Below are positions 23,911-32,201 of a stretch of 64,000 nucleotides of DNA, one piece after another. Source of the DNA: Streptomyces sp. NBC_00483 (GTDB lineage: Bacteria > Actinomycetota > Actinomycetes > Streptomycetales > Streptomycetaceae). The first letter of the stretch is position 1; the number at the start of each line of letters is the position of its first letter. The notes beneath the pieces are model-generated. The model saw only the letters and a program-made list of their open reading frames with translations, was not told the DNA's origin and did not search any database. The stretch covers positions 1,984,001 through 2,048,000 of the forward strand of contig NZ_CP107880.1 in assembly GCF_036013745.1 (NCBI RefSeq), given 5' to 3'. The position numbers and the translations under genes are program-made.

Positions 23911-24936
23911 ATGCGTATTGGTGTCCTCACTTCAGGCGGCGACTGTCCCGGCCTGAACGCCGTGATCCGTTCGGTCGTGCACCGTGCCGTCGTCGACCAC
24001 GGCGACGAGGTCATCGGCTTCCACGACGGGTGGAAGGGCCTGCTCGAGTGCGACTACCGCAAGCTGGACCTCGACGCAGTGGGCGGCATCCTCGCCCGCG
24101 GCGGCACCATCCTCGGCTCCTCCCGCGTACAGCCCGCGCATCTGCGTGACGGCATCGAGCGGGCCAAGGAGCACGTCGCGGATCTCGGTCTCGACGCGAT
24201 CATTCCGATCGGCGGCGAGGGCACCCTGAAGGCGGCCCGCCTCCTCTCGGACAACGGCCTCCCGATCGTCGGCGTACCGAAGACGATCGACAACGACATC
24301 GCCGTCACCGACGTGACGTTCGGCTTCGACACGGCCGTCGGTGTCGCCACCGAGGCGCTCGACCGCCTCAAGACCACCGCCGAGTCGCACCAGCGCGTGC
24401 TGATCGTCGAGGTCATGGGTCGGCACACCGGCTGGATCGCGCTGCACTCCGGCATGGCCGCGGGCGCGCACGCCGTCGTCGTGCCGGAACGCCCCTTCGA
24501 CATCGACGAGCTGACCAAGAAGGTCGGTGAGCGGTTCGAGGCCGGCAAGAAGTTCGCCATCGTGGTCGTCGCCGAGGGCGCCAAGCCGCGGGCCGGCTCG
24601 ATGGAGTACGACGAGGGCGGCAAGGACGTCTACGGCCACGAGCGCTTCGCGGGGATCGCCCGCCAGCTCTCCATCGAGCTGGAGCAGCGCCTCGGCAAGG
24701 AGGCACGCCCCGTGATCCTCGGTCATGTGCAGCGCGGCGGCACCCCCACCGCGTACGACCGCGTGCTCGCGACGCGGTTCGGCTGGCACGCCGTGGAGGC
24801 CGTGCACCGCGGCGAGTTCGGCAAGATGACCGCGCTGCGTGGCACCGACATCCTGATGGTGCCGCTGGCCGAGGCCGTGGAGACGCTGAAGACGGTCCCG
24901 GACGAGCGGTACGCCGAAGCCGAGTGCGTGCTCTGA
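23911..24936 (+). CDS. pfkA: 6-phosphofructokinase (ATP type)
   Basis: A 341-residue phosphofructokinase catalysing fructose 6-phosphate to the 1,6-bisphosphate in glycolysis. Motifs: GGDCPGLNAVIR (10-21), GGEGTLKAA, PKTIDNDI (catalytic Asp), MGRHTGWIALHSG and HVQRGGTPTAYDR. The residue matching E. coli position 104 is Gly, as in ATP enzymes, while position 124 is Lys as in PPi enzymes; this mix is known from actinomycete ATP-PFKs. A strong hairpin follows, so the gene is probably monocistronic. The SD is weak (AAAGG, 12 bases upstream). Confidence 0.95.
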   Translation: MRIGVLTSGGDCPGLNAVIRSVVHRAVVDHGDEVIGFHDGWKGLLECDYRKLDLDAVGGILARGGTILGSSRVQPAHLRDGIERAKEHVADLGLDAIIPIGGEGTLKAARLLSDNGLPIVGVPKTIDNDIAVTDVTFGFDTAVGVATEALDRLKTTAESHQRVLIVEVMGRHTGWIALHSGMAAGAHAVVVPERPFDIDELTKKVGERFEAGKKFAIVVVAEGAKPRAGSMEYDEGGKDVYGHERFAGIARQLSIELEQRLGKEARPVILGHVQRGGTPTAYDRVLATRFGWHAVEAVHRGEFGKMTALRGTDILMVPLAEAVETLKTVPDERYAEAECVL

Positions 24937-24973
24937 TCCACACCCGCTGATCCACACCCGCTCCAGGACACAC

Positions 24974-25013
24974 AGAACTGCCCCCGGCCGAAACAGCGGC
25001 CGGGGGCAGTTCT
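24974..25013. terminator. Strong 17-base-pair hairpin terminator after pfkA
   Basis: A perfect stem, 24974-24990 against 24997-25013 (core CTGCCCCCGGCCG / CGGCCGGGGGCAG), with a 6-base loop AAACAG. It lies 37 bases after the pfkA stop and just before the next promoter. The pfkA stop codon is inside a 14-base tandem duplication (TGATCCACACCCGC, 24934-24947 and 24948-24961). Confidence 0.85.
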
Positions 25014-25061
25014 ACTCTGGGTGCGCACAATCCGTACGAAACGAGCAACAGGAGCCGGCGG

Positions 25062-26015
25062 ATGGATCACAGCGGGCACGGCATGAACATGGATCTGCCG
25101 CCGTTCACGCTGGGGCGTGGCCTTCAATGGTCGGCCGACCCCTTCTTCCTCGTCGGGTGCCTGCTGGCGCTCGCCCTCTACGGATGGGGCGTGCTGCGCC
25201 TGGCCCGGCGCGGTGACGCGTGGCCGGTGTCCCGGACGATCGCGTACGTCGTGGGCGTGCTCACCATCGGTCTGGTGATGTGCACGAAGCTCAACGACTA
25301 CGGCATGGTCATGTTCAGCGTGCACATGGTGCAACACATGGTCATCAGCATGCTGTCGCCGATCCTGCTCCTGATGGGCGCCCCGATCACGCTCGCGCTG
25401 CGGGCGCTGCCGGTGTCCGCGAAGCGCGGCAGCAAGGGGCCGCGTGAGCTGCTCCTCGCGCTGCTGCACAGCCGCTACCTGCGGATCATCACGCACGCGG
25501 CCTTCACGATCCCGCTGTTCATCGCGAGCCTGTACGCGCTCTACTTCACGCCGCTCTTCGACTTCCTCATGGGGTCCAAGGTCGGCCACCTCGCGATGAT
25601 GGTGCACTTCCTCGCCGTCGGCCTGGTGTTCTTCTGGCCGATCATGGGCGTGGACCCGGGGCCCAACCGGCCCGGCTATGTGATGCGGATGCTGGAGCTG
25701 TTCGCGGGCATGCCGTTCCACGCCTTCTTCGGGATCGCGCTGATGATGGCGTCGACGACGATGGTCGGCACGTTCGAGAATCCGCCGGCCTCGCTGGGCA
25801 TCGATCCGCTCGCCGACCAGACGGCGGCGGGCGGCATCGCCTGGGCGTTCAGCGAGGTGCCTTCAGTGCTTGTGCTGCTGGCCCTGCTCTTCCAGTGGAA
25901 GAAGTCGGAGGACCGGCAGGCGCGCCGCAAGGACCGGGCCGCGGACCGGGACGGCGACAAGGAGCTGGCGGCGTACAACGCCTACCTGGCCTCCCTCAAC
26001 GCGCGCGGCCAGTAG
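25062..26015 (+). CDS. CtaG/Caa3-type cytochrome c oxidase assembly protein
   Basis: A 317-residue membrane protein with about seven helices. The start is His/Met-rich (MDHSGHGMNMD), a likely copper-handling segment. Family marks are VHMVQHMVISMLSPILLLMG (about 87-106) and FFWPIMGVDP. Family knowledge: such proteins help build the copper centre of haem-copper oxidases. The last 45 residues are a charged cytoplasmic tail. It is followed by a 52-residue membrane protein. Confidence 0.9.
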   Translation: MDHSGHGMNMDLPPFTLGRGLQWSADPFFLVGCLLALALYGWGVLRLARRGDAWPVSRTIAYVVGVLTIGLVMCTKLNDYGMVMFSVHMVQHMVISMLSPILLLMGAPITLALRALPVSAKRGSKGPRELLLALLHSRYLRIITHAAFTIPLFIASLYALYFTPLFDFLMGSKVGHLAMMVHFLAVGLVFFWPIMGVDPGPNRPGYVMRMLELFAGMPFHAFFGIALMMASTTMVGTFENPPASLGIDPLADQTAAGGIAWAFSEVPSVLVLLALLFQWKKSEDRQARRKDRAADRDGDKELAAYNAYLASLNARGQ

Positions 26016-26116
26016 CGCCACCCCGCGCGCGGCAGTAGCGCCACTACCCCGTTACGGGTGAATATGGCCTCCTGGTCGCGGCTCGGACTCCGTCCGGCCG
26101 CTGGGAGGAGGGTGTC

Positions 26117-26275
26117 ATGCCCGGTTCCACGAAGACGATGGGTGCGTTCACCGTGGGCGGCCTGGTGGCCGTGACCGCCTACACGGTGGCGCTCGGCAGC
26201 AACGGGTGGCTGTGGTTCGGCTGGGTGGTGCTCGGCCTGCTCACTGTGGCGATGGTGGCGTCACGCAGCAACTGA
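26117..26275 (+). CDS. Small two-helix membrane protein
   Basis: A 52-residue protein. ATG 26117 has AGGAGG about five bases upstream. The sequence has two hydrophobic stretches (GAFTVGGLVAVTAYTVALG and WLWFGWVVLGLLTVAMVA) separated by SNG, with a short basic end. Codon bias supports coding. It follows the CtaG-type gene by about 100 bases and may be co-expressed. Function unknown. Confidence 0.75.
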   Translation: MPGSTKTMGAFTVGGLVAVTAYTVALGSNGWLWFGWVVLGLLTVAMVASRSN

Positions 26276-26294
26276 CGGCCGGCACCTTGGGGGG

Positions 26295-26696
26295 TCAGAA
26301 GCGGAAGACGTGGCCCGTCGACGCGTCCATCTCGCAGGCGTTGCCGAAGGTCTTGTGCCAGGAGATCGCCTTGCCGCGATACGTGCCGGTGGCCGCGACC
26401 GTGACCGGGTCGTACTGCTTGGTGCAGATCTGCTGTTCGACCGGCAGCGCGTCCAGGTCGCCGCCCGCCGCCCTGAGGTCGGCACAGGCCTCGGCGGCGT
26501 ACGGGTGGTGGCCCGAGGGCTTGGGCGTGCAGCGCAGGAGGACACCCCGGACCCAGGTGTTCTCGGCTCCGGAGACCGTCAGGAACAGGCCCCGCGGCCG
26601 CTCGGACCCGGCGGGCCCGGTGGTCACGGCGTGGGCGGCCGGGGCGGCCGCGGCCAGGGACAGGAACGCGGCCGCGGCTACGTAGAGGGAACGCAT
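26295..26696 (-). CDS. Subtilisin-inhibitor-like (SSI) secreted protease inhibitor
   Basis: A 133-residue precursor with a signal peptide (MRSLYVAAAAFLSLAAAAPA, cleavage likely after AHA at 23). The mature part has the SSI pattern: LFLTVSGAENTWVRGVLLRC, two disulfides (Cys56-Cys71 and Cys91-Cys121 by family), and the reactive loop CTKQYDPV. By alignment to SSI (CPMVYDPV) the P1 residue is Lys93, which predicts inhibition of trypsin-like enzymes more than subtilisin. ATG 26696 has GGAGG eight bases upstream. Such inhibitors control mycelial proteases during development. Confidence 0.93.
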   Translation of the reverse strand: MRSLYVAAAAFLSLAAAAPAAHAVTTGPAGSERPRGLFLTVSGAENTWVRGVLLRCTPKPSGHHPYAAEACADLRAAGGDLDALPVEQQICTKQYDPVTVAATGTYRGKAISWHKTFGNACEMDASTGHVFRF

Positions 26697-26726
26697 ACGG
26701 AAGACCTCCGGTGCTGTGACATCAGG

Positions 26727-26765
26727 GGACGTCGGGGTGGGGCGTCTCGGTGGGACGTCAGGGTG
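26727..26765. repeat. 13-base tandem repeat upstream of SSI gene
   Basis: Three copies of a 13-base unit with consensus GGGACGTCNGGGT: 26727-26739, 26740-26752 (GGGGCGTCTCGGT) and 26753-26765. They lie 31-69 bases upstream of the inhibitor start, in the divergent region shared with plsC. A 13-base spacing is near one helical turn, so a repeated protein site is possible. Confidence 0.6.
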
Positions 26766-26940
26766 GGAACAGAGCACCCGCCGGGGCCGCCGCCGCCAAG
26801 CGGACGCGCCGTGCGGGCCCGGGACAGGGCCCGATCGGGCTCTCGCGCCGACGCTGCCGATTGGTTACTGTGCGCAAGCACGCGGCGGTACAAGCGGCAG
26901 TACAAGTGGTCCAAGTGGTTTGTGGGGGAAGGCGATCGGG

Positions 26941-27657
26941 ATGTTCTACCGGCTGCTCAAGTACGTGATCCTCGGGCCGCTGCTGCGGCTGCTCTTCCGG
27001 CCCCGGATCGAGGGCCTGGAGTACATACCGGAATCCGGCGCCGCGATCGTCGCGGGCAATCATCTGTCGTTCTCCGATCACTTCCTGATGCCCGCGATCA
27101 TCAAGCGGCGGATCACGTTCCTGGCGAAGGCCGAGTACTTCACGGGTCCCGGCATCAGGGGGCGTCTCACCGCCACGTTCTTCCGCAGCGCGGGTCAGAT
27201 CCCGGTCGACCGCTCGGGCAAGGAGGCCGGGAAGGCTGCGATCCGCGAGGGCCTCGGGGTGCTGCGCCGCGGGGAGCTGCTCGGCATCTATCCGGAGGGC
27301 ACGCGCTCGCACGACGGGCGCCTGTACAAGGGCAAGGTGGGCGTCGCCGCGATGGCGCTCAAGGCGGGGGCGCCGGTCGTCCCGTGCGCGATGATCGGCA
27401 CGTTCGAGGCGCAGCCGCCGGGTCAGAAGATCCCGAACATGCGCCGGGTGACCATCAAGTTCGGCAAGCCGCTCGACTTCTCGCGCTACGACGGCATGGA
27501 CGGCGAGAAGGCGATCCTGCGGGCGATCACCGACGAGATCATGTACGCGATCCTGGAGCTGTCCGGGCAGGAGTACGTCGACAAGTACGCGGCCCTGGTG
27601 AAGGCGGAGGCCGAGGAGGAGAAGGCCCGGAAGTTCCCGCGGCTGCCGCTGAGTTGA
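26941..27657 (+). CDS. plsC: 1-acyl-sn-glycerol-3-phosphate acyltransferase (PlsC family)
   Basis: A 238-residue lysophosphatidate acyltransferase making phosphatidate for membrane lipids. Motif I is NHLSFSD (HX4D, about 40-46), motif III is YPEGTRS (about 119-125), and motif IV region is APVVPCAMIG. The N-terminus is a single hydrophobic membrane anchor (FYRLLKYVILGPLLRLLF). ATG 26941 has GGGGGAAGG eight bases upstream. The last codons are duplicated just after the stop (see repeat). Confidence 0.93.
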   Translation: MFYRLLKYVILGPLLRLLFRPRIEGLEYIPESGAAIVAGNHLSFSDHFLMPAIIKRRITFLAKAEYFTGPGIRGRLTATFFRSAGQIPVDRSGKEAGKAAIREGLGVLRRGELLGIYPEGTRSHDGRLYKGKVGVAAMALKAGAPVVPCAMIGTFEAQPPGQKIPNMRRVTIKFGKPLDFSRYDGMDGEKAILRAITDEIMYAILELSGQEYVDKYAALVKAEAEEEKARKFPRLPLS

Positions 27658-27701
27658 TCTCCCCCGGTTCCCGCGGCTGCCACTGAGTTGGCCTCCCCCG
27701 G
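27634..27701 (+). repeat. 34-base tandem duplication covering the plsC stop
   Basis: Two adjacent 34-base copies, 27634-27667 and 27668-27701, both beginning TTCCCGCGGCTGCC and ending CTCCCCCGG, differing at three positions. The first contains the last six plsC codons and its TGA. A third, more decayed copy follows to about 27735. Confidence 0.75.
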
Positions 27702-27766
27702 GTTCCGCGCTCTGCGCTGAGCAGATTCCGGGGTCCGGGCGGCCCCCGCCGACGTACGGTCCGGTC

Positions 27767-28801
27767 ATGAAGAAAGCATTGGTGATCGGTGCGGCAGGGC
27801 AGATCGGGCGGCCCACGGTGCGGGCGCTCGCGGCGGACGGCTGGCAGGTGACGGCGGCCTCGCGCGGTGGCGGGCGGGACGCGGGCTGGCCGGGGGACGT
27901 GCGGGCGGTGGCGCTCGACCGGGAGGACGGGGACGCCGTCGCGGCGCTCGTCGGGGACGGGGTCGACCTCGTCGTGGACCTCATCGCCTTCACGCCGGCC
28001 CACGGACAGCAGCTCGCGGGGCTCGCCGACCGGATCGGTTCGGCCGTCGTGGCCTCCAGCGCGGCGGTGTACGAGGACGAGCAGGGGCGCGGCTTCCACA
28101 CGCAGGAGCAGCCGGACGGCTGGCCGCGCTATCCCGTGCCGATCCCGGAGACGCAGCGGACGGCGTCACCCGGCGACGGATCCAGGGCGCGCAAGGTGCG
28201 GATCGAGCAGGATCTGCTGGCTCTCGGTGACCGGCTGCCGACGACCGTGCTGCGGCCGTCCGCCGTGCACGGCCCGTACTGCCGCACGCCCCGGGAGCTG
28301 TACTTCGTCAAGCGGAACCTGGACGGCCGCCGTACGCGCCTGCTCGCGTACAACGGCGAGAGCCGCTTCCATCCGGCGAGCACCCGGAACCTGGCGGAAC
28401 TGGTGCGGCTCGCGGCGGCGCGGCCCGGATCCCGGGTGCTCAACGCGGCGGACCCCGACCATCCCTCGGTCGCCGAGATCGGCGCGATGATCGACGAGGT
28501 GATGGGCGTGGAGACCGAGACGGTGCTCGTCGACGGTCCTCCCCCGGCGCCGAACGTCGGGGACAGCCCCTGGTCGGTGCCGCTCCCGCTGATCCTCGAC
28601 ATGTCGGCCGCCGAACGGGAGCTCGGGTACAAGCCGGTGACGACGTACGCCGACGCGCTCCCGGAGACGGTCGAGTGGCTGGCCGCGCGGCTGCGGGAGC
28701 AGGACTGGGAGACCGGTTTCCCGAAGATGGTCGCCTCGTACACGACCGGCATCTTCGACTACGCGGCCGAGGACGCCTGGCTGGCGTCCTCGGCTGCGTA
28801 G
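27767..28801 (+). CDS. NAD-dependent epimerase/reductase (extended SDR)
   Basis: A 344-residue extended short-chain dehydrogenase. The nucleotide-binding motif is VIGAAGQIGRP (about 6-16). A Ser/Tyr region follows (VVASSAAVYEDEQG, about 85-98); the usual YxxxK is not clear, so it may be an atypical epimerase or an oxidoreductase. RPSAVHGPYCRTPRELYF and a C-terminal sugar-domain-like part (ELGYKPVTTYADALPETVEW) fit nucleotide-sugar epimerases. Substrate unknown. ATG 27767 is the first codon of the fold. Confidence 0.85.
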   Translation: MKKALVIGAAGQIGRPTVRALAADGWQVTAASRGGGRDAGWPGDVRAVALDREDGDAVAALVGDGVDLVVDLIAFTPAHGQQLAGLADRIGSAVVASSAAVYEDEQGRGFHTQEQPDGWPRYPVPIPETQRTASPGDGSRARKVRIEQDLLALGDRLPTTVLRPSAVHGPYCRTPRELYFVKRNLDGRRTRLLAYNGESRFHPASTRNLAELVRLAAARPGSRVLNAADPDHPSVAEIGAMIDEVMGVETETVLVDGPPPAPNVGDSPWSVPLPLILDMSAAERELGYKPVTTYADALPETVEWLAARLREQDWETGFPKMVASYTTGIFDYAAEDAWLASSAA

Positions 28802-28820
28802 GCCTACTGAACGGCTACGA

Positions 28821-30440
28821 CTACGGCTTGGGCGTGGCGTGCGGGGCGCACGTCACGTCCTTCTTGTCGGTCTTGCCGGTGAGCAGGTAGCTGTCGACCC
28901 GGTCGTTGACGCAGGGGTTGGTGAGACCGGTGACGCCGTGCGAGCCCGCGTCCTTCTCGGTGATCAGGCGGGATCCCTTGAAGCGCTTGTGCAGCTCGAC
29001 GGCGCCCTCGTACGGGGTGGCGGCGTCGCGCTCGGACTGCACGATCAGGACCGACGGCAGGCCCTTGCCGGTCTTCACGTCGAGCGGCGTCTGCTGCTTG
29101 GTCTTCCAGGTGGCGCAGGGCAGGTTCATCCACGCGTTGGCCCACGTCATGAACGGGTACTTCTTGTGGAGCTCGGTGTTGTCCCTGTCCCATTTGGACC
29201 AGCTGGTGGGCCACTTGGCGTCGGCGCACTCGACGGCGGTGTAGACCGCGTTGCTGTTCTCGGAGGCGGCGTTGCCCGCGGTGTCCGACATGTCGGGGGC
29301 GATGGCGTCGACCAGGGCCTGCGTGTCACCGGCGACGTACTTGCTCCACGTCTGCGCGACCGGCACCCACGAGGAGTCGTAGTACGGCGCGCTCTGGAAG
29401 AAGGAGATCAGCTCGGCCGGGCCGACGACCCCGCCGATGGGGCTCTTCTTCGCGGCGGCGCGCAGGGTCTCCCACTGCTGCTGCACCTTGGCGCGGGTGT
29501 CGCCGAGGTGGAAGGTCGCGTCGTTCTTGGCGACCCAGTCCTGCCAGTCCTTCCAGCGGCCCTCGAAGGCGATGTCCTGGTTCAGGTTCGCCTCGTACCA
29601 GATGTTGCTCTTGGCCGGGTTGACCACGCTGTCGACGATCATGCGGCGGACGTGGCCCGGGAAGAGCGTGCCGTAGACGGCGCCCAGGTAGGTGCCGTAG
29701 GAGACGCCGAGGTAGTTGAGCTTCTTGTCACCGAGGGCGGCACGGATGACGTCGAGGTCGCGCGCGGTGTTCGGCGTCGTCATCTGCGGCAGCATCTCGC
29801 CGCTCTTCTCGTAGCAGCCGTCCGCGTACTCCTTGGCGAGCTTGCGCTGGCCGAGCTTGTCCGCCTCGCTGTCGGGGACCGGGTCGGCCTTGGGCGCCTT
29901 GACGAACTCCTGCGGGTCGATACAGGAGATCGGCGCGGAGTGGCCGACGCCGCGCGGGTCGAAGCCGACGAGGTCGTAGGCCTTCGCCATCTTGGCGTAG
30001 ATCGGGTTCTTGGTGGTCACCCGCGTCGGGAAGCGCATGCCGGAGCCGCCGGGGCCGCCCGGGTTGTAGACGAGGGAGCCCTGGCGCTCGCCCTTGGTGC
30101 CTGTGTTGCCGATGCGGTCGACGGCGAGCTTGATCTGCTTGCCGTTCGGCTTCGCGTAGTCGAGCGGCACGCTGACCCAACCGCACTGGATGGGCTTGGC
30201 GAGGCCCCAGTCCTCGGGGCAGTCCTTCCAGTCGACGCCGGCCTTCGCGGCCTTGGCGGCGGCGAAGGCCGCGCCGCGCGCCTGGCGGTCGGCGGTGCTG
30301 CTGCTGCCGGACTTGGATGCGTCGGCCTGCGCGGCGGGGGCGGAGACCGCGCCCGCTATCAGCGCCGCCGCTGCGAACGCGCCCGCGGAGCCGATCACCG
30401 CCTTTCGGCTGCCGCGCGCTGTCTGTCTGGTCCGTCTCAA
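28821..30440 (-). CDS. Secreted tripeptidyl aminopeptidase (alpha/beta hydrolase)
   Basis: A 539-residue exported serine peptidase of the Streptomyces tripeptidyl-aminopeptidase/SlpD family. The signal peptide is RRTRQTARGSRKAVIGSAGA then a hydrophobic core, cut after AAQA. The oxyanion block is YNPGGPGGSGM, the nucleophile is in GVSYGTYLGAVYG, the Asp is in IVQSERDAATPYEGA, and the His is in DAGSHGVTG. I place the start at TTG 30440, six bases after GGGAGG; ATG 30458 (six codons longer) has no ribosome site. It would trim N-terminal tripeptides from extracellular proteins. It lies between the epimerase and urease genes with its own promoter. Confidence 0.92.
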   Translation of the reverse strand: MRRTRQTARGSRKAVIGSAGAFAAAALIAGAVSAPAAQADASKSGSSSTADRQARGAAFAAAKAAKAGVDWKDCPEDWGLAKPIQCGWVSVPLDYAKPNGKQIKLAVDRIGNTGTKGERQGSLVYNPGGPGGSGMRFPTRVTTKNPIYAKMAKAYDLVGFDPRGVGHSAPISCIDPQEFVKAPKADPVPDSEADKLGQRKLAKEYADGCYEKSGEMLPQMTTPNTARDLDVIRAALGDKKLNYLGVSYGTYLGAVYGTLFPGHVRRMIVDSVVNPAKSNIWYEANLNQDIAFEGRWKDWQDWVAKNDATFHLGDTRAKVQQQWETLRAAAKKSPIGGVVGPAELISFFQSAPYYDSSWVPVAQTWSKYVAGDTQALVDAIAPDMSDTAGNAASENSNAVYTAVECADAKWPTSWSKWDRDNTELHKKYPFMTWANAWMNLPCATWKTKQQTPLDVKTGKGLPSVLIVQSERDAATPYEGAVELHKRFKGSRLITEKDAGSHGVTGLTNPCVNDRVDSYLLTGKTDKKDVTCAPHATPKP

Positions 30441-30590
30441 GTGAGGCCTCCCGCACATCGATTCGATCCGTACGTCGATCGTGTTGCTGATCGGTACGCG
30501 GATCCTGACGCGTGCGGGGTCCCCGGCAACAGGGACAGCGGGCGTTCTTTACCAATCCGATAAACGGTATAACTCGCCCCGGTGAGCGGT

Positions 30591-31364
30591 TCAGGCCAGT
30601 CGGCCGAGCACCTCGTCGAGTGTCCGGCGCAGTTGCAGGGCGTCCGGCGCGACCGCCGTGACCAGTACGGCGGGGCCCGCGAGGGGCGTGAGCGCGGCCG
30701 TTCCGGCCTCGTCGAGAAGGGCGGCGGACGGCTTCTCCGTCTCGAACTCCGGGCGTACGACGACCAGTTGACCGAGGGCCCGATGGCCGGCGAGGACGGC
30801 GGGACCGTCCCAGCCGCCGGGTGCGCCTGGTCCGCAGGCCAGCTCCTGGTCGAGCAGCGGACGCCCGGCCCGGTACACGGTCAGCCGGCTGGTGAGCCGA
30901 CCCGGCTCCTCCGCCACGCGCCCGAGCACCTGCTCCTCGCGGAGCACGAGCCGCGCGCCCGGCGCGAGTTCGGCGCGCGTGTTCACTCGCAGATCGCTTC
31001 CGCCCGCCGAGATCAACTGCTCCGGGAGCCAGTCGAGGCGGGCCCCTTCGGCGACGTCGAGCCGTACGTCGTAGTGGGCCTCGCCCTTGTTCTGCCCCGG
31101 CAGGGCGATGGTCGCGGCGATGGAGCCCACGTGCAGATGCGCGCCCTCCTCGGCGCGCGCCTCCACGGTGAGGTGGTCGCCGCCGAGCGGGCCGCTCATG
31201 ACGCCGACGAGCATGACGCGGGCCTCGTCGGCGCTCGCGCCGCGCGTACGGCGCAGCGCGAACGAGCCCTCGCCCTCCATGACGGGCAGCGCGGTCGCGC
31301 CCCGCCCGTCGCCGCGCGCGACGATCCGGGCGGTGGACCGGACTCCGGCGCTCACGCGGTCCAC
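30591..31364 (-). CDS. ureD: Urease accessory protein UreD (UreH)
   Basis: A 257-residue urease chaperone that forms the UreD-UreF-UreG complex loading nickel into UreC. Typical blocks are [20 protein letters not shown], then [20 protein letters not shown] and [18 protein letters not shown]. Last gene of the cluster; its start overlaps the ureG stop by 13 bases, so translation is coupled. Confidence 0.93.
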   Translation of the reverse strand: MDRVSAGVRSTARIVARGDGRGATALPVMEGEGSFALRRTRGASADEARVMLVGVMSGPLGGDHLTVEARAEEGAHLHVGSIAATIALPGQNKGEAHYDVRLDVAEGARLDWLPEQLISAGGSDLRVNTRAELAPGARLVLREEQVLGRVAEEPGRLTSRLTVYRAGRPLLDQELACGPGAPGGWDGPAVLAGHRALGQLVVVRPEFETEKPSAALLDEAGTAALTPLAGPAVLVTAVAPDALQLRRTLDEVLGRLA

Positions 31365-32029
31365 GCGGCGAGCTGCGCCCGCACCCAGGCCGCGACGTCC
31401 CCGACGCCGACCTCGGAGCGCAGGGACTGCAGCACGACGGGGAGTTCGGCCCGCGCCTCCTTGGCGTCGGCCTCCATCCGCGCCAGGTCGGAGCCGACGT
31501 GCGGGGCGAGGTCGGTCTTGTTGATGACGAGCAGGTCGGCGGTGGTGACGCCGGGTCCGCCCTTGCGCGGGATGTCGTCGCCGCCCGCGACGTCGATCAC
31601 GAAGATCTGCGCGTCGATGAGTCCCTTGGAGAAGGTGGCGGTGAGGTTGTCGCCGCCGGACTCGATGAGGATCAGGTCGAGCGGGCCGACCTCGTCCTCC
31701 AGGTCCTCGACGGCCTCCAGGTTCGCGGAGATGTCGTCACGGATCGCGGTGTGCGGGCAGGCGCCGGTCTCCACGGCGGTGATCCGCTCGGGCGGCAGCA
31801 CGGCCTCGCGCAGCAGGAAGGCGGCGTCCTCGCGCGTGTAGATGTCGTTCGTGACGACGGCGAGCGAGAGCTCCTCGCGCAGCGCGCGGCACAGCGCGGC
31901 GACAGTGGCGGTCTTGCCCGAACCGACGGGCCCACCGAGCCCGATCCGCAGGGCACGCCGCGTACCGTCGGGCCGCTGAGCGTCGGCGGAAACGGCGGAG
32001 GCTTCGTCGTGGGAGTGTCCAAGGTGCAT
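31352..32029 (-). CDS. ureG: Urease accessory GTPase UreG
   Basis: A 225-residue SIMIBI GTPase that delivers nickel to urease. The His-containing start (MHLGHSHDE) may bind metal. The P-loop is [14 protein letters not shown] (about 31-44), followed by NDIYTREDA, the metal-binding Cys-Pro-His in [19 protein letters not shown] and NKTDLA. ATG 32029 is used; a GTG three codons upstream is possible because GGAG lies closer to it. A repeat-rich 172-base gap separates it from ureF. Confidence 0.95.
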   Translation of the reverse strand: MHLGHSHDEASAVSADAQRPDGTRRALRIGLGGPVGSGKTATVAALCRALREELSLAVVTNDIYTREDAAFLLREAVLPPERITAVETGACPHTAIRDDISANLEAVEDLEDEVGPLDLILIESGGDNLTATFSKGLIDAQIFVIDVAGGDDIPRKGGPGVTTADLLVINKTDLAPHVGSDLARMEADAKEARAELPVVLQSLRSEVGVGDVAAWVRAQLAAWTA

Positions 32030-32068
32030 AGAAATCACGGCTCCAGATGTCTGATCGGCCGTTCAATC

Positions 32069-32163
32069 CAGCCCGTCCAGGGGGCACCCCCAGCGTTAGC
32101 TGGGGGAGTTTGAGGACGAGGCCGTTCAGGCCGACAAGGGGGGTCTGGGGGCGAAGCCCCCAG
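32069..32163. repeat. Nested Streptomyces-type palindromic intergenic repeat
   Basis: The left edge CAGCCCGTCC (32069-32078) and right part GTTTGAGGACGAG (32108-32120) form a common Streptomyces intergenic repeat, interrupted by a hairpin CCCCCAGC-GTTA-GCTGGGGG (32087-32106). Two more hairpins follow: GGCC-GTTCA-GGCC (32120-32132) and CTGGGGGC-GAA-GCCCCCAG (32145-32163). It sits between ureF and ureG and could attenuate or stabilise the transcript. Confidence 0.7.
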
Positions 32164-32201
32164 GGGTCGGGAATGGGAAGGGGCGGCGGGGGCGACTCCC
32201 G

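Noticed and set aside
24934..24961. 14-base duplicate containing the pfkA stop as a regulatory element
   Set aside because: It looks like simple slippage; the neighbouring perfect hairpin explains termination.
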